Part shown: positions 14,189 to 20,659 of the stretch, piece by piece
Layout of the letters: each line of letters begins with the position of its first letter
Position numbering within the stretch: the first letter of the stretch is position 1
Translations under genes and position numbers: made by a program
The notes under the pieces: generated by a model
Database searches by the model: none
What the model saw: only the letters and a program-made list of their open reading frames with translations
Told to the model about the DNA's origin: nothing
NCBI GenBank assembly: GCA_905212345.1
Contig: CAJMEC010000028.1
Span: 1 to 22,761, forward strand
From: an uncultured Sutterella sp.
GTDB taxonomy: Bacteria; Pseudomonadota; Gammaproteobacteria; Burkholderiales; Burkholderiaceae_F
DNA: 22,761 nt
Direction: 5' to 3'

Positions 14189-15331
14189 ATGCTGAACTTT
14201 AATTACTGCAATCCCACCCGAATTCTTTTTGGTCGCGATGAACACAAGAAATTGGGTGAGGCACTCAAAAAAGAAAATATCGGCAAGGTGCTGATCGTTT
14301 ACGGTGGCGGCAGCGCTTTGAAAAACGGAACGGTTTCCGCGGTCCAGAGCTCTTTAGAAGAAGTCGGAATTGAGTATTTCACGATCGGCGGTGTGCGTGC
14401 CAATCCCACGTTGGATTTCGCGGCCAAAGTTAAAAAGATCGCCGTGGACTCACAAGTGGATGCCCTTTTGGCCATCGGCGGCGGAAGCGTTATTGATACC
14501 TGCAAAGTAGCGGCGGCCTGGGCAAAGTACGATGGCGATGCTTGGGACTTTTTCACCAAAGGCGTAGCAATCACCGATGCTATCCCTGTGGCCTGTGTGC
14601 TGACCATTCCTGCCGCCGGCAGTGAGCAGTCCATCCGTATGGTGATTAACCACAATGGACTTAAGCTTGGAACCGCCAGCGAAAAGATCCGTCCGTTGAT
14701 CTCTGTTGTTAACCCGGAACTTTTCTTTACGCTGCCAGAAAACCAGATTGCCGCCGGTGTTGTTGATATGATCAGCCACATCTTTGAGCGCTATTTCACC
14801 AATACGGAGCATGTGGAGTTTGTGAGCGGCCAAGCGGAGGCTGCCATTCGCACGGCCATGGAAATGGGACCAAAGTTGCTTCAAAACCACAGTGACTACG
14901 ACGCTTGGTGTCAGATAGCCATGGTTGGTAGCTGGGCTCATAACGGCTACTACGGTTTGGGGCAGGTCGAAGATTGGGCCTGTCACGCGATGGAGCACGA
15001 ACTGTCGGCTTTTGACCCGACGATTACCCATGGCGCCGGACTTGCAGTGATTACACCGGCATGGCTTCGTTATGTTGCTGAGATCAACCCCGCTCGCATG
15101 CAGCGCTTTGCAAAGAACGTGATGGGAGTGGAGACGCTTGAAGAGGGAATTGCTAAATTGCAGGCTTTTTATGCGGCCATGAAAATGCCCTCAAAACTCT
15201 CTGATTTCGGGTTAACGCAAGAGGCGCTTGAAGCTTGCGCCACGAGTGCCTGTGCCCGAACGGGGACAATCGGACAATTTAAAAAATTGACCTCCGAAGA
15301 CGTTTTAGCCATCTACAAAAGTGTGTTTTAA
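14189..15331 (+). CDS. Iron-type (group III) NADPH-dependent alcohol dehydrogenase, YqhD-like
   Basis: A 380-aa cytoplasmic oxidoreductase that reduces aldehydes or oxidises alcohols, very similar in layout to E. coli YqhD (387 aa). The N-terminus (NFNYCNPTRILFGRDEHKKL) and the cofactor loop YGGGS (38-42), which in YqhD favours NADPH, are both present, followed by GGGSVIDTCK (97-106). Metal ligands expected from the family are Asp193 and His197 (VVDMISHIFE), His266 (ACHAMEHELSA) and His281 (THGAGLAVITP). ATG 14189 has a weak GTAGGTG Shine-Dalgarno. It is a single gene; no hairpin follows directly, so the terminator at 15507-15541 may also end its transcript. Likely roles are aldehyde detoxification or fermentation; the physiological substrate cannot be read. 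Confidence 0.9.
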   Translation: MLNFNYCNPTRILFGRDEHKKLGEALKKENIGKVLIVYGGGSALKNGTVSAVQSSLEEVGIEYFTIGGVRANPTLDFAAKVKKIAVDSQVDALLAIGGGSVIDTCKVAAAWAKYDGDAWDFFTKGVAITDAIPVACVLTIPAAGSEQSIRMVINHNGLKLGTASEKIRPLISVVNPELFFTLPENQIAAGVVDMISHIFERYFTNTEHVEFVSGQAEAAIRTAMEMGPKLLQNHSDYDAWCQIAMVGSWAHNGYYGLGQVEDWACHAMEHELSAFDPTITHGAGLAVITPAWLRYVAEINPARMQRFAKNVMGVETLEEGIAKLQAFYAAMKMPSKLSDFGLTQEALEACATSACARTGTIGQFKKLTSEDVLAIYKSVF

Positions 15332-15353
15332 GCAAAACTGCTCATGGGGCCGC

Positions 15354-15383
15354 TTTACAAAGCACTTTTACGAGGACTAAAAT
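15354..15383 (+). promoter_or_regulatory. Promoter of the thrS operon
   Basis: TTTACA (15354-15359), an 18-bp spacer and TAAAAT (15378-15383) match the sigma70 consensus 5/6 in each box. Transcription would start near 15390, giving a leader of ~185 nt before thrS. Confidence 0.65.
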
Positions 15384-15412
15384 AACCCCGTCAGTTTAAT
15401 AGGAATTTTCAA

Positions 15413-15457
15413 GTGATTCTGAGTCGCAATACTCTCCGAACTACAACAACTCGTTAA
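15413..15457 (+). CDS. Threonine-rich leader peptide upstream of thrS
   Basis: A 14-codon ORF, GTG 15413 to TAA 15455-15457, encodes MILSRNTLRTTTTR. Five of its 14 residues are Thr, four of them consecutive (ACT ACA ACA ACT, 15440-15451), placed one codon before the stop codon's preceding Arg. A Shine-Dalgarno AGGAA (15401-15405) lies 7 nt upstream. The design mirrors TrpL of E. coli, also 14 residues with its control codons near the end. The ribosome would stall at these codons when charged tRNA-Thr is scarce. It is too short for gene finders. The coding nature is inferred from the start signal, codon content, and the hairpins that follow. Confidence 0.7.
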   Translation: MILSRNTLRTTTTR

Positions 15458-15541
15458 CAATTTGCTAACGAGCCCGCTTGTGTTGCTTGAAAATCATTCA
15501 AAATTGAAAGTGTGGCTATTCGGTAAGCCACACTTTTTTTT
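15450..15541 (+). promoter_or_regulatory. thrS transcription attenuator (pause hairpin, antiterminator, terminator)
   Basis: Three pairings can be drawn by eye. Hairpin 1:2 is ctcgttaac (15450-15458) with gctaacgag (15464-15472), with one mismatch and a 5-nt loop; its left arm begins at the last Thr codon. The terminator 3:4 is aaagtgtggct (15507-15517) with agccacacttt (15526-15536), a perfect 11-bp stem followed by a T-run to 15541. The candidate antiterminator 2:3 is agcccgctt (15471-15479) with aagtgtggct (15508-15517), 9 bp with one G-U and one bulged T. A stalled ribosome would cover arm 1, favour 2:3 and let transcription reach thrS. In addition attttcaag (15405-15413), at the leader Shine-Dalgarno and start, is perfectly complementary to cttgaaaat (15486-15494). 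The terminator itself is near-certain; the switching is inferred. Confidence 0.7.
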
Positions 15542-15575
15542 ATAGATTTATACCGAAAGAATAAGGAATGGAAAA

Positions 15576-17489
15576 ATGCTATTCGTAACGCTTCCAGACG
15601 GTTCCAAACGAGAATTTGAATCGGCTGTGTCGGTCGCCGATGTAGCCAAGAGCATCAGCACGAGCCTTGGCAAAGCCGCAATTGCCGCACGTCTTGATGA
15701 TAAGTTGGTGGATACCTCCACTGTCATTGACCATGACGCAACATTGGCAATCATCACAGAAAAGGATCCTGAAGCGCTCGAAATCGTTCGTCACTCTACC
15801 GCTCACTTGATGGCTCAGGCTGTCAAGGAGCTCTATCCGGACGCTCAAGTGACGATCGGACCGGCTATCGAAAACGGTTTCTACTATGACTTTTCCTATA
15901 AGCGTCCGTTTACGCCTGAAGATTTGACGGCCATTGAAAAACGCATGGATGAATTGGCCGCTAAAAATATTCCTATCGTTCGCAAGGAAATGAAGCGTGA
16001 AGACGCGATCAAGTTCTTCCTCGGCCTGGGTGAAAAATATAAGGCAGAGCTCATTGAAGCGATTCCGGAAGGCGAAACGATTTCGCTTTATGAACAAGGC
16101 GATTTTGTTGACCTTTGCCGCGGCCCTCACGTGCCGAGCACGGGTAAATTAAAGGTGCACAAGCTCATGAAAGTGGCCGGCGCCTATTGGAGAGGTGACT
16201 CCAAGAACGAAATGTTGCAGCGCATTTACGGTACCGCTTGGCTGAAGAAAGATGATCTTAAAGCCTACCTCACGATGCTTGAAGAAGCCGAAAAGCGTGA
16301 CCATCGTCGCTTGGGTAAGGAATTGGATCTTTTCCACTTGCAGGAAGAAGCGCCGGGCATGATTTTCTGGCATGCCAAGGGTTGGGCTTTGTGGCAGCAA
16401 GTTGAAAAGTACATGCGCACAATTTATCAAGATAACGGTTACGACGAAGTGAAAGCCCCTCAAGTGCTTGACCGCTCGCTTTGGGAACGTTCCGGCCACT
16501 GGGCTAAGTATCGTGAAAACATGTTCACGACGGAGTCTGAAAACCGTTACTACGCCTTAAAGCCCATGAACTGCCCGGGCCACATTCAGATTTTCAACTC
16601 CGCTTTGCGTAGCTATCGCGATTTGCCGATGCGTATCGGTGAATTTGGTCAATGCCACCGCAATGAACCGTCGGGCTCTTTGCATGGTTTGATGCGCGTA
16701 AGAGGCTTCACGCAAGATGACGGCCATATTTTCTGTACCGAAGATCAAATTTTGGCTGAATGTGAAGCTTATTCCAAGTTGGTTAAAGAGGTGTATCACA
16801 CCTTCGGTTTTGACAACATTGCCTACAAAGTGGCCACGCGTCCTGCGATGCGTATCGGTGAAGACGCGGCTTGGGACAAAGCTGAAGCCGCTTTGATGCA
16901 AAGCTTGGATGCGCTTGGTCTGAAGTATGACATTTTGCCCGGTGAAGGCGCTTTCTACGGTCCGAAGATTGAGTACCACTTGAAGGACTGCTTGGGTCGC
17001 TCTTGGCAGTGCGGTACGATTCAGGTTGACTTCCAAATGCCGGGCCGCCTGGGAGCTGAATACGTGGCCGAAGACAATACGAGAAAGACGCCAGTGATGT
17101 TGCACCGTGCCATCATCGGTTCTCTTGAACGTTGGATCGGTATGTTGATTGAACACTACGCGGGCGCTATGCCGGTATGGTTGGCCCCGGTTCAAGTGGC
17201 TATTGCCAACATCACTGAAAATCAGGCCGATTATGTTGATGAAATCGCCGCTAAGATGAAGGCGGCCGGTCTTCGTGTTCAAAAAGATGTTCGCAACGAA
17301 AAGATCAACTACAAGATTCGTGAATTGAGCTTGCAGAAGATTCCTTACATTGTTGTTGTCGGTGAAAAGGAACGTGAAGCCGGCACGGTTGCCGTTCGCG
17401 CTCGCGGCGGCAAGGACTTGGGCGTCATGAAGCTTGAAGATTTCATTGCCCGTGTGGTTGATGAAAATGCCCAAAAGGTCAATAACTGA
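15576..17489 (+). CDS. thrS: Threonyl-tRNA synthetase
   Basis: Charges tRNA-Thr with threonine; a class II synthetase of 637 aa (E. coli 642). Domains in order: TGS (~1-61, MLFVTLPDGSKREFE), the editing domain with His73 and His77 (HSTAHLMAQA) and Cys181/His185 (CRGPHVPSTG) for clearing Ser-tRNA, then the catalytic core. The zinc ligands that select threonine are Cys333 (MNCPGH), His384 (TQDDGHIF) and His510 (VMLHRAIIGS). The anticodon-binding domain is at the C-terminus (PVQVAIANIT and later). ATG 15576 has AAGGAA at 15563-15568; another ATG at 15569 is out of frame. It is the first gene of thrS-infC-rpmI-rplT, as in E. coli, but pheST does not follow. Regulation is probably by the leader-peptide attenuator upstream. 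Confidence 0.98.
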   Translation: MLFVTLPDGSKREFESAVSVADVAKSISTSLGKAAIAARLDDKLVDTSTVIDHDATLAIITEKDPEALEIVRHSTAHLMAQAVKELYPDAQVTIGPAIENGFYYDFSYKRPFTPEDLTAIEKRMDELAAKNIPIVRKEMKREDAIKFFLGLGEKYKAELIEAIPEGETISLYEQGDFVDLCRGPHVPSTGKLKVHKLMKVAGAYWRGDSKNEMLQRIYGTAWLKKDDLKAYLTMLEEAEKRDHRRLGKELDLFHLQEEAPGMIFWHAKGWALWQQVEKYMRTIYQDNGYDEVKAPQVLDRSLWERSGHWAKYRENMFTTESENRYYALKPMNCPGHIQIFNSALRSYRDLPMRIGEFGQCHRNEPSGSLHGLMRVRGFTQDDGHIFCTEDQILAECEAYSKLVKEVYHTFGFDNIAYKVATRPAMRIGEDAAWDKAEAALMQSLDALGLKYDILPGEGAFYGPKIEYHLKDCLGRSWQCGTIQVDFQMPGRLGAEYVAEDNTRKTPVMLHRAIIGSLERWIGMLIEHYAGAMPVWLAPVQVAIANITENQADYVDEIAAKMKAAGLRVQKDVRNEKINYKIRELSLQKIPYIVVVGEKEREAGTVAVRARGGKDLGVMKLEDFIARVVDENAQKVNN

Positions 17490-17514
17490 TTGAAGTAATC
17501 CTTTCGGTTTGACG

Positions 17515-17553
17515 AACACCCGGCTTGTGAAGCGTTCATCACGGTCGGGTGTT
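17515..17553 (+). terminator. Hairpin between thrS and infC, weak terminator or processing site
   Basis: aacacccg (17515-17522) pairs with cgggtgtt (17546-17553), and inner short stems such as gtga (17527-17530) with tcac (17539-17542) are possible. Only a short T-rich tail follows, so readthrough to infC is expected. The remaining ~130 nt to infC carry two small GC hairpins (17640-17652 and 17652-17665) and no clear promoter. Confidence 0.45.
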
Positions 17554-17690
17554 TATGTATCGGGAAGTGAAAAAACTGCTTTTTTGTGTTGTTTTTTAAG
17601 TTTTAGCCCACCAAAAATCAAACAAAAAGTGGTAAAGTGAGCGCTTCGCGCTGTCTTGCGCGACAATGTAGAGTTTTTAGGAGAACGATC

Positions 17691-18212
17691 ATAGCTCAAG
17701 AACGTACGCACCGAATCAATCGTGAGATTCGCGTGCCTGAAATTCGCTTGACGGGTGTCGATGGCACCCAAATCGGTATTGTGCGCACTTCCGAAGCTTT
17801 GGCCATGGCCGAAGAAGCGGGGGTGGATTTGGTGGAAGTGGCCGCCAAGGCTAATCCTCCTGTTTGCCGCTTGATGGATTACGGCAAGTTCCGTTATCAA
17901 GAACAAAAGCGTCAGCAGGAAATGAAGGCCAAGCAAAAGGTCATTCAGGTCAAGGAAGTGAAGTTCCGTCCGGCCACCGATGAAAATGACTATCAAACGA
18001 AGCTTCGCGCGCTCATCCGCTTCTTGGGTGACGGCAATAAGGCAAAAGTGACGCTTCGTTACCGCGGTCGTGAATTGGCCCATCAGGATTTAGGCCAAGA
18101 TGTGCTCACACGTATTCGCGAAGATCTGGCAGAAATCGCTCAAGTGGAGCAATTTCCGAAACTTGAAGGCCGCCAGATGATTATGGTACTTGCGCCTAAA
18201 CGCAAAAAGTAA
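17691..18212 (+). CDS. infC: Translation initiation factor IF-3, rare ATA start
   Basis: IF-3 binds the 30S subunit, prevents premature 50S joining and checks the start codon. The product has 173 aa with the two expected domains and linker: RINREIRVPEIRLTGVDG at the N-terminus, LVEVAAKANPPVCRLMDYGK, then a basic linker, KVIQVKEVKFRPATDENDYQ, and EGRQMIMVLAPKRKK at the end. No ATG, GTG or TTG lies at a suitable distance from a Shine-Dalgarno. AGGAG (17679-17683) is followed after 7 nt by ATA 17691 (ATC 17688 is the alternative). A GTG at 17637 would add an unlike N-terminal extension ahead of the Shine-Dalgarno. IF-3 genes commonly use AUU or other non-AUG starts, which IF-3 itself discriminates against, giving autoregulation (known for E. 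coli). Confidence 0.95.
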   Translation: MAQERTHRINREIRVPEIRLTGVDGTQIGIVRTSEALAMAEEAGVDLVEVAAKANPPVCRLMDYGKFRYQEQKRQQEMKAKQKVIQVKEVKFRPATDENDYQTKLRALIRFLGDGNKAKVTLRYRGRELAHQDLGQDVLTRIREDLAEIAQVEQFPKLEGRQMIMVLAPKRKK

Positions 18213-18230
18213 TATCATTCGCAGTTTCGT

Positions 18231-18358
18231 AGCCGAGTCATTCTTTTTAGAATCCCTCGCGGTCTCTGTTTTTGTGCCGCGATAAGGCAAAGTGGGACTC
18301 GGCCTATAACAAGTGAGATCCGGTTGACAAGTCTTTCGCAAGGTGTGAGAGCACCGGT
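18231..18358 (+). promoter_or_regulatory. Structured leader of rpmI-rplT, candidate L20 autoregulatory site
   Basis: The 177 nt between infC and rpmI hold nested complementarity. gccgagtc (18232-18239) pairs with gactcggc (18296-18303), enclosing attct/agaat (18240-18244, 18249-18253) and tcgcgg/ccgcga (18257-18262, 18277-18282), a three-way junction. A second stem, ccggt (18320-18324) with accgg (18353-18357), lies nearer the start. In E. coli, L20 represses rpmI-rplT by binding a structured RNA here; the same role is inferred from position, not from recognised sequence. Confidence 0.5.
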
Positions 18359-18389
18359 GATCATCTAATAACAAAAGGAAATCGGTCAA

Positions 18390-18587
18390 ATGCCGAAGAT
18401 GAAAACGAAGAAGGCTGCCTCTAAGCGCTTTAAAGTGCGCTCCGGCGGCTCCATTAAGCGTGCTCACGCTACCAAGCGTCACATTCTTTCCCATCGTACG
18501 ACGAAGAACAAGCGTCATTTGCGCGGAATGGTCACCATTCACGACTCTGACAGCAAGTCCATCCATCGTATGTTGCCCTACGCCTAA
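18390..18587 (+). CDS. rpmI: 50S ribosomal protein L35
   Basis: A basic 65-aa large-subunit protein with the family start MPKMKTKKAASKRFKVRSGG, the middle KRAHATKRHILSHRTTKNKR, and the length typical of L35. ATG 18390 has AAAAGGAAA at 18375-18383. It lies between infC and rplT, the conserved order. Translation is probably coupled to control of the whole leader. Confidence 0.97.
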   Translation: MPKMKTKKAASKRFKVRSGGSIKRAHATKRHILSHRTTKNKRHLRGMVTIHDSDSKSIHRMLPYA

Positions 18588-18603
18588 TTAGGAGGAGAGA
18601 AAG

Positions 18604-18954
18604 ATGCCCAGAGTAAAACGTGGTGTAACCGCTCGTGCTCGTCATAAGAAGATTATGAAACTCTCCAAGGGTTTCATTCTTCGTCGCAATAATGTTTTCC
18701 GCGTTGCCAAGCAAGCGGTGATGAAGGCCGGTCAGTACGCTTACCGTGACCGTCGCAATAAGAAGCGCGTTTTCCGTCGCTTGTGGATCGCTCGTATCAA
18801 TGCCGGCGCTCGCGCCAACGGCATGACCTACAGCGTGTTCATGAACGGCTTGAAGAAGGCTAACATCGCTTTGGACCGTAAGGTTCTTTCCGATATGGCT
18901 ATCTTCGACAAGGCCGGCTTTGCCAGCCTCGTGGAAAAGGTGAAGAGCCTGTAA
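18604..18954 (+). CDS. rplT: 50S ribosomal protein L20
   Basis: A 116-aa early-assembly 23S rRNA-binding protein. It starts PRVKRGVTARARHKKIMKLS, with the basic helix continuing through GQYAYRDRRNKKRVFRRLWI and INAGARANGMTYSVFMNGLK; length is normal for L20. ATG 18604 has AGGAGGAG at 18590-18597, 17 nt after the L35 stop. L20 is the known repressor of its own operon in E. coli, so the structured region before rpmI is the likely target. A strong terminator follows. Confidence 0.98.
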   Translation: MPRVKRGVTARARHKKIMKLSKGFILRRNNVFRVAKQAVMKAGQYAYRDRRNKKRVFRRLWIARINAGARANGMTYSVFMNGLKKANIALDRKVLSDMAIFDKAGFASLVEKVKSL

Positions 18955-18980
18955 TTCGTTCTGAACGAGTTTTATAAAAG

Positions 18981-19016
18981 AAGAGCCGCAAGCCATTGAG
19001 CAAGCGGCTCTTTTTT
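18981..19016 (+). terminator. Terminator of the thrS-infC-rpmI-rplT operon
   Basis: A 9-bp stem, aagagccgc (18981-18989) with gcggctctt (19004-19012), a 14-nt loop, and a run of six T (19011-19016). Confidence 0.9.
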
Positions 19017-19066
19017 AATTCGTCGAATTTTTTTTTGTACACCTTTTTCCCCAAGAATTCCCAAAG

Positions 19067-19101
19067 TTGTCCACAATGTTGTTCACAAAAATTGTGGAAA
19101 A
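19067..19101. promoter_or_regulatory. Cluster of DnaA-box-like sites upstream of gltX
   Basis: TTGTCCACA (19067-19075) and TTGTTCACA (19079-19087) each differ from the DnaA consensus TTATNCACA at one position. TTTTCCACA on the minus strand (19093-19101) matches TTWTNCACA. A weaker TTGTACACC lies at 19035-19043. The sites also build an 8-bp inverted repeat tccacaat (19070-19077) / attgtgga (19091-19098). No dnaA or dnaN gene is in the window, so this is not obviously the chromosomal origin; a titration or regulatory site is possible. Confidence 0.4.
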
Positions 19102-19125
19102 ACACACCGAATGTTCTCACTTTTC

Positions 19126-19154
19126 TAGACGAAGCCTTTGCGATGGCTTAAAAT
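19126..19154 (+). promoter_or_regulatory. Candidate gltX promoter
   Basis: TAGACG (19126-19131), a 17-bp spacer and TAAAAT (19149-19154), 4/6 and 5/6 matches. The DnaA-box-like cluster ends 24 bp upstream of the -35. Confidence 0.5.
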
Positions 19155-19189
19155 CAACAAATTCTCTTAATCGTTTCTAATAAGACAAA

Positions 19190-20599
19190 ATGAAAGAAAT
19201 TCGCACGCGTATCGCACCGTCTCCGACCGGAATGATGCACTTGGGCACCGCCCGCACGGCTATTTACTGCTGGGCCTATGCACGCCACTTTGTAGGCGGC
19301 AAGTTCCTCCTTCGTATCGAAGATACGGACCAGGAGCGCTCCACGCAAGAAGCCGTTGACGTGATCATCAATGGCATGAAGTGGTTGGAACTCGATTACG
19401 ACGAAGGTCCTATCTACCAAATGGATCGTTTGAACCGCTATAAAGAAGTGGTCGATATGATGCTCGAAAAGGGTTTGGCTTATAAGTGCTACGCCACCAA
19501 GGAAGAGTTGGAAGCCTTGCGCGAAGAACAGATGGCCAAGAAGATTAAGCCCCGTTATGATGGTCGCTGGCGTCCTGAAAATTGTGTCGGCCGTCCGATT
19601 CCGGAAGGCATCACGCCTGTGATCCGCTTCCGCAATCCCGATACCGGCACGGTTACCTGGAATGACATGGTCTATGGTCCGATTTCTTTTGAAAATACCG
19701 AATTGGACGATTTGGTGATCATGCGCGGTGACGGTATCCCGACTTATAACTTCGCTGTTGTGGTCGACGATATCGATATGAAGGTAAGCCACGTTGTCCG
19801 AGGTGCTGACCACATCAATAACACCCCCCGTCAGATCAATCTTTATAAGGCGTTGGGTGCAGAGGTGCCGGAATTTGCCCACCTGCCGCTTATCAATGGT
19901 CCGGATAATCGTAAGTTGAGTAAGCGCAACGGCGATGCGAGCGTAATGGATTACGAAAAGAAAGGCTATTTGCCTGAAGCGCTCGTTAACTACCTTGCAC
20001 GTTTGGGTTGGGGTCACGGCAATGATGAAAAATTCACGAAGGCTCAATTGGCCGAGTGGTTTGATTTGCGTCATTGCTCCAAGTCTCCTGCTTGCTTGGA
20101 TCCAAAGAAGCTCAATCACTTGAATCACCTCTATATTGCAGAGGCTGACAACGATCGTCTTGCCCGTTTGGTGCGTCCTCGTATCGAAGCTCGAGGCGGC
20201 GTGATTGACGGTCATGCTGATTTAGCCCGTGTGATGGAAATCACTAAGCAGCGTCCCGAAACGCTCGAAGCACTTGCCGACAACTGCATGATTTTCTACC
20301 GCCCGTTGCAGCGCGATGAAGCGCTTGTGCGTGAGGTGCTTGCCAATGAACAAAGCTTGGCAGCTGTGAAGCTTTTCCTTGAACGCGCCCGCGGTGTTGA
20401 AGATTGGACCGCAGAAAATATCTACGGCGTCTTAAAGAGCATCATGGATGAAATGGGCATTAAGATGCCTGTGGTGGCTGTGCCTATTCGTGTGCTGGTC
20501 TTCGGTGAAAAGATTTCGCCCGTCTTTGATAAGACGCTTGAACTGTTTGGTAAAGACACTGTCATCGCCAATATTGAAAGCGGCTTGAAGATGCTCTGA
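19190..20599 (+). CDS. gltX: Glutamyl-tRNA synthetase
   Basis: A class I synthetase of 469 aa that charges tRNA-Glu. The HIGH-type motif is APSPTGMMHLGTART (His17), and the KMSKS-type motif is KLSKR at 242-246. FLLRIEDTDQERS and RYDGRWR are further GluRS signatures. The zinc-binding insert of E. coli GluRS is degenerate here: after LAYKCYATKEELEALREEQ the second Cys/His pair is not conserved (RPENCVGRPI), as in many bacterial enzymes. ATG 19190 lacks a strong Shine-Dalgarno. It is a monocistronic unit with its own promoter and terminator. A discriminating GluRS is the default reading; specificity for tRNA-Gln cannot be judged here. Confidence 0.97.
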   Translation: MKEIRTRIAPSPTGMMHLGTARTAIYCWAYARHFVGGKFLLRIEDTDQERSTQEAVDVIINGMKWLELDYDEGPIYQMDRLNRYKEVVDMMLEKGLAYKCYATKEELEALREEQMAKKIKPRYDGRWRPENCVGRPIPEGITPVIRFRNPDTGTVTWNDMVYGPISFENTELDDLVIMRGDGIPTYNFAVVVDDIDMKVSHVVRGADHINNTPRQINLYKALGAEVPEFAHLPLINGPDNRKLSKRNGDASVMDYEKKGYLPEALVNYLARLGWGHGNDEKFTKAQLAEWFDLRHCSKSPACLDPKKLNHLNHLYIAEADNDRLARLVRPRIEARGGVIDGHADLARVMEITKQRPETLEALADNCMIFYRPLQRDEALVREVLANEQSLAAVKLFLERARGVEDWTAENIYGVLKSIMDEMGIKMPVVAVPIRVLVFGEKISPVFDKTLELFGKDTVIANIESGLKML

Positions 20600-20618
20600 T
20601 AGAGTATTGGCATTCCTC

Positions 20619-20657
20619 AAAATCCCGTGCGACTTTAATGTAGTGGCACGGGATTTT
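20619..20657 (+). terminator. Terminator of gltX
   Basis: A 12-bp stem, aaaatcccgtgc (20619-20630) with gcacgggatttt (20646-20657), a 15-nt loop, and a long T-run (20654-20660) that reaches the 3' end of the convergent gene. Confidence 0.9.
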
Positions 20658-20659
20658 TT

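Noticed and set aside
15343..15384. 13-codon ORF MGPLYKALLRGLK as the thrS leader peptide
   Set aside because: It contains no Thr, has no Shine-Dalgarno and lies within the promoter, upstream of the expected transcription start.
15507..15541. Hairpin before thrS as an ordinary terminator of the alcohol dehydrogenase gene only
   Set aside because: It may serve that too, but it lies 176 nt past that stop, downstream of a good promoter and a Thr-codon ORF, so a purely passive role explains less of what is seen.
15332..15575. T-box riboswitch upstream of thrS
   Set aside because: No T-box consensus sequence or specifier-loop architecture is visible; the Thr-rich ORF and hairpin set fit leader-peptide attenuation instead.
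16557..17519. 320-codon open frame on the minus strand across thrS
   Set aside because: Antisense to the catalytic core of ThrRS; a shadow caused by codon bias.
17640..17665. GC-rich hairpins before infC as a terminator
   Set aside because: The stems are short and no T-run follows; they lie directly ahead of the infC Shine-Dalgarno.
19021..19189. Chromosomal origin of replication
   Set aside because: There are a few DnaA-box-like sites, but no dnaA, dnaN, rpmH or gidA neighbours and no clear duplex-unwinding repeats.
19154..20215. 353-codon open frame on the minus strand across gltX
   Set aside because: It lies fully antisense to an unmistakable GluRS gene with both signature motifs, has no recognisable domain, and its composition is that of a complementary-strand shadow.
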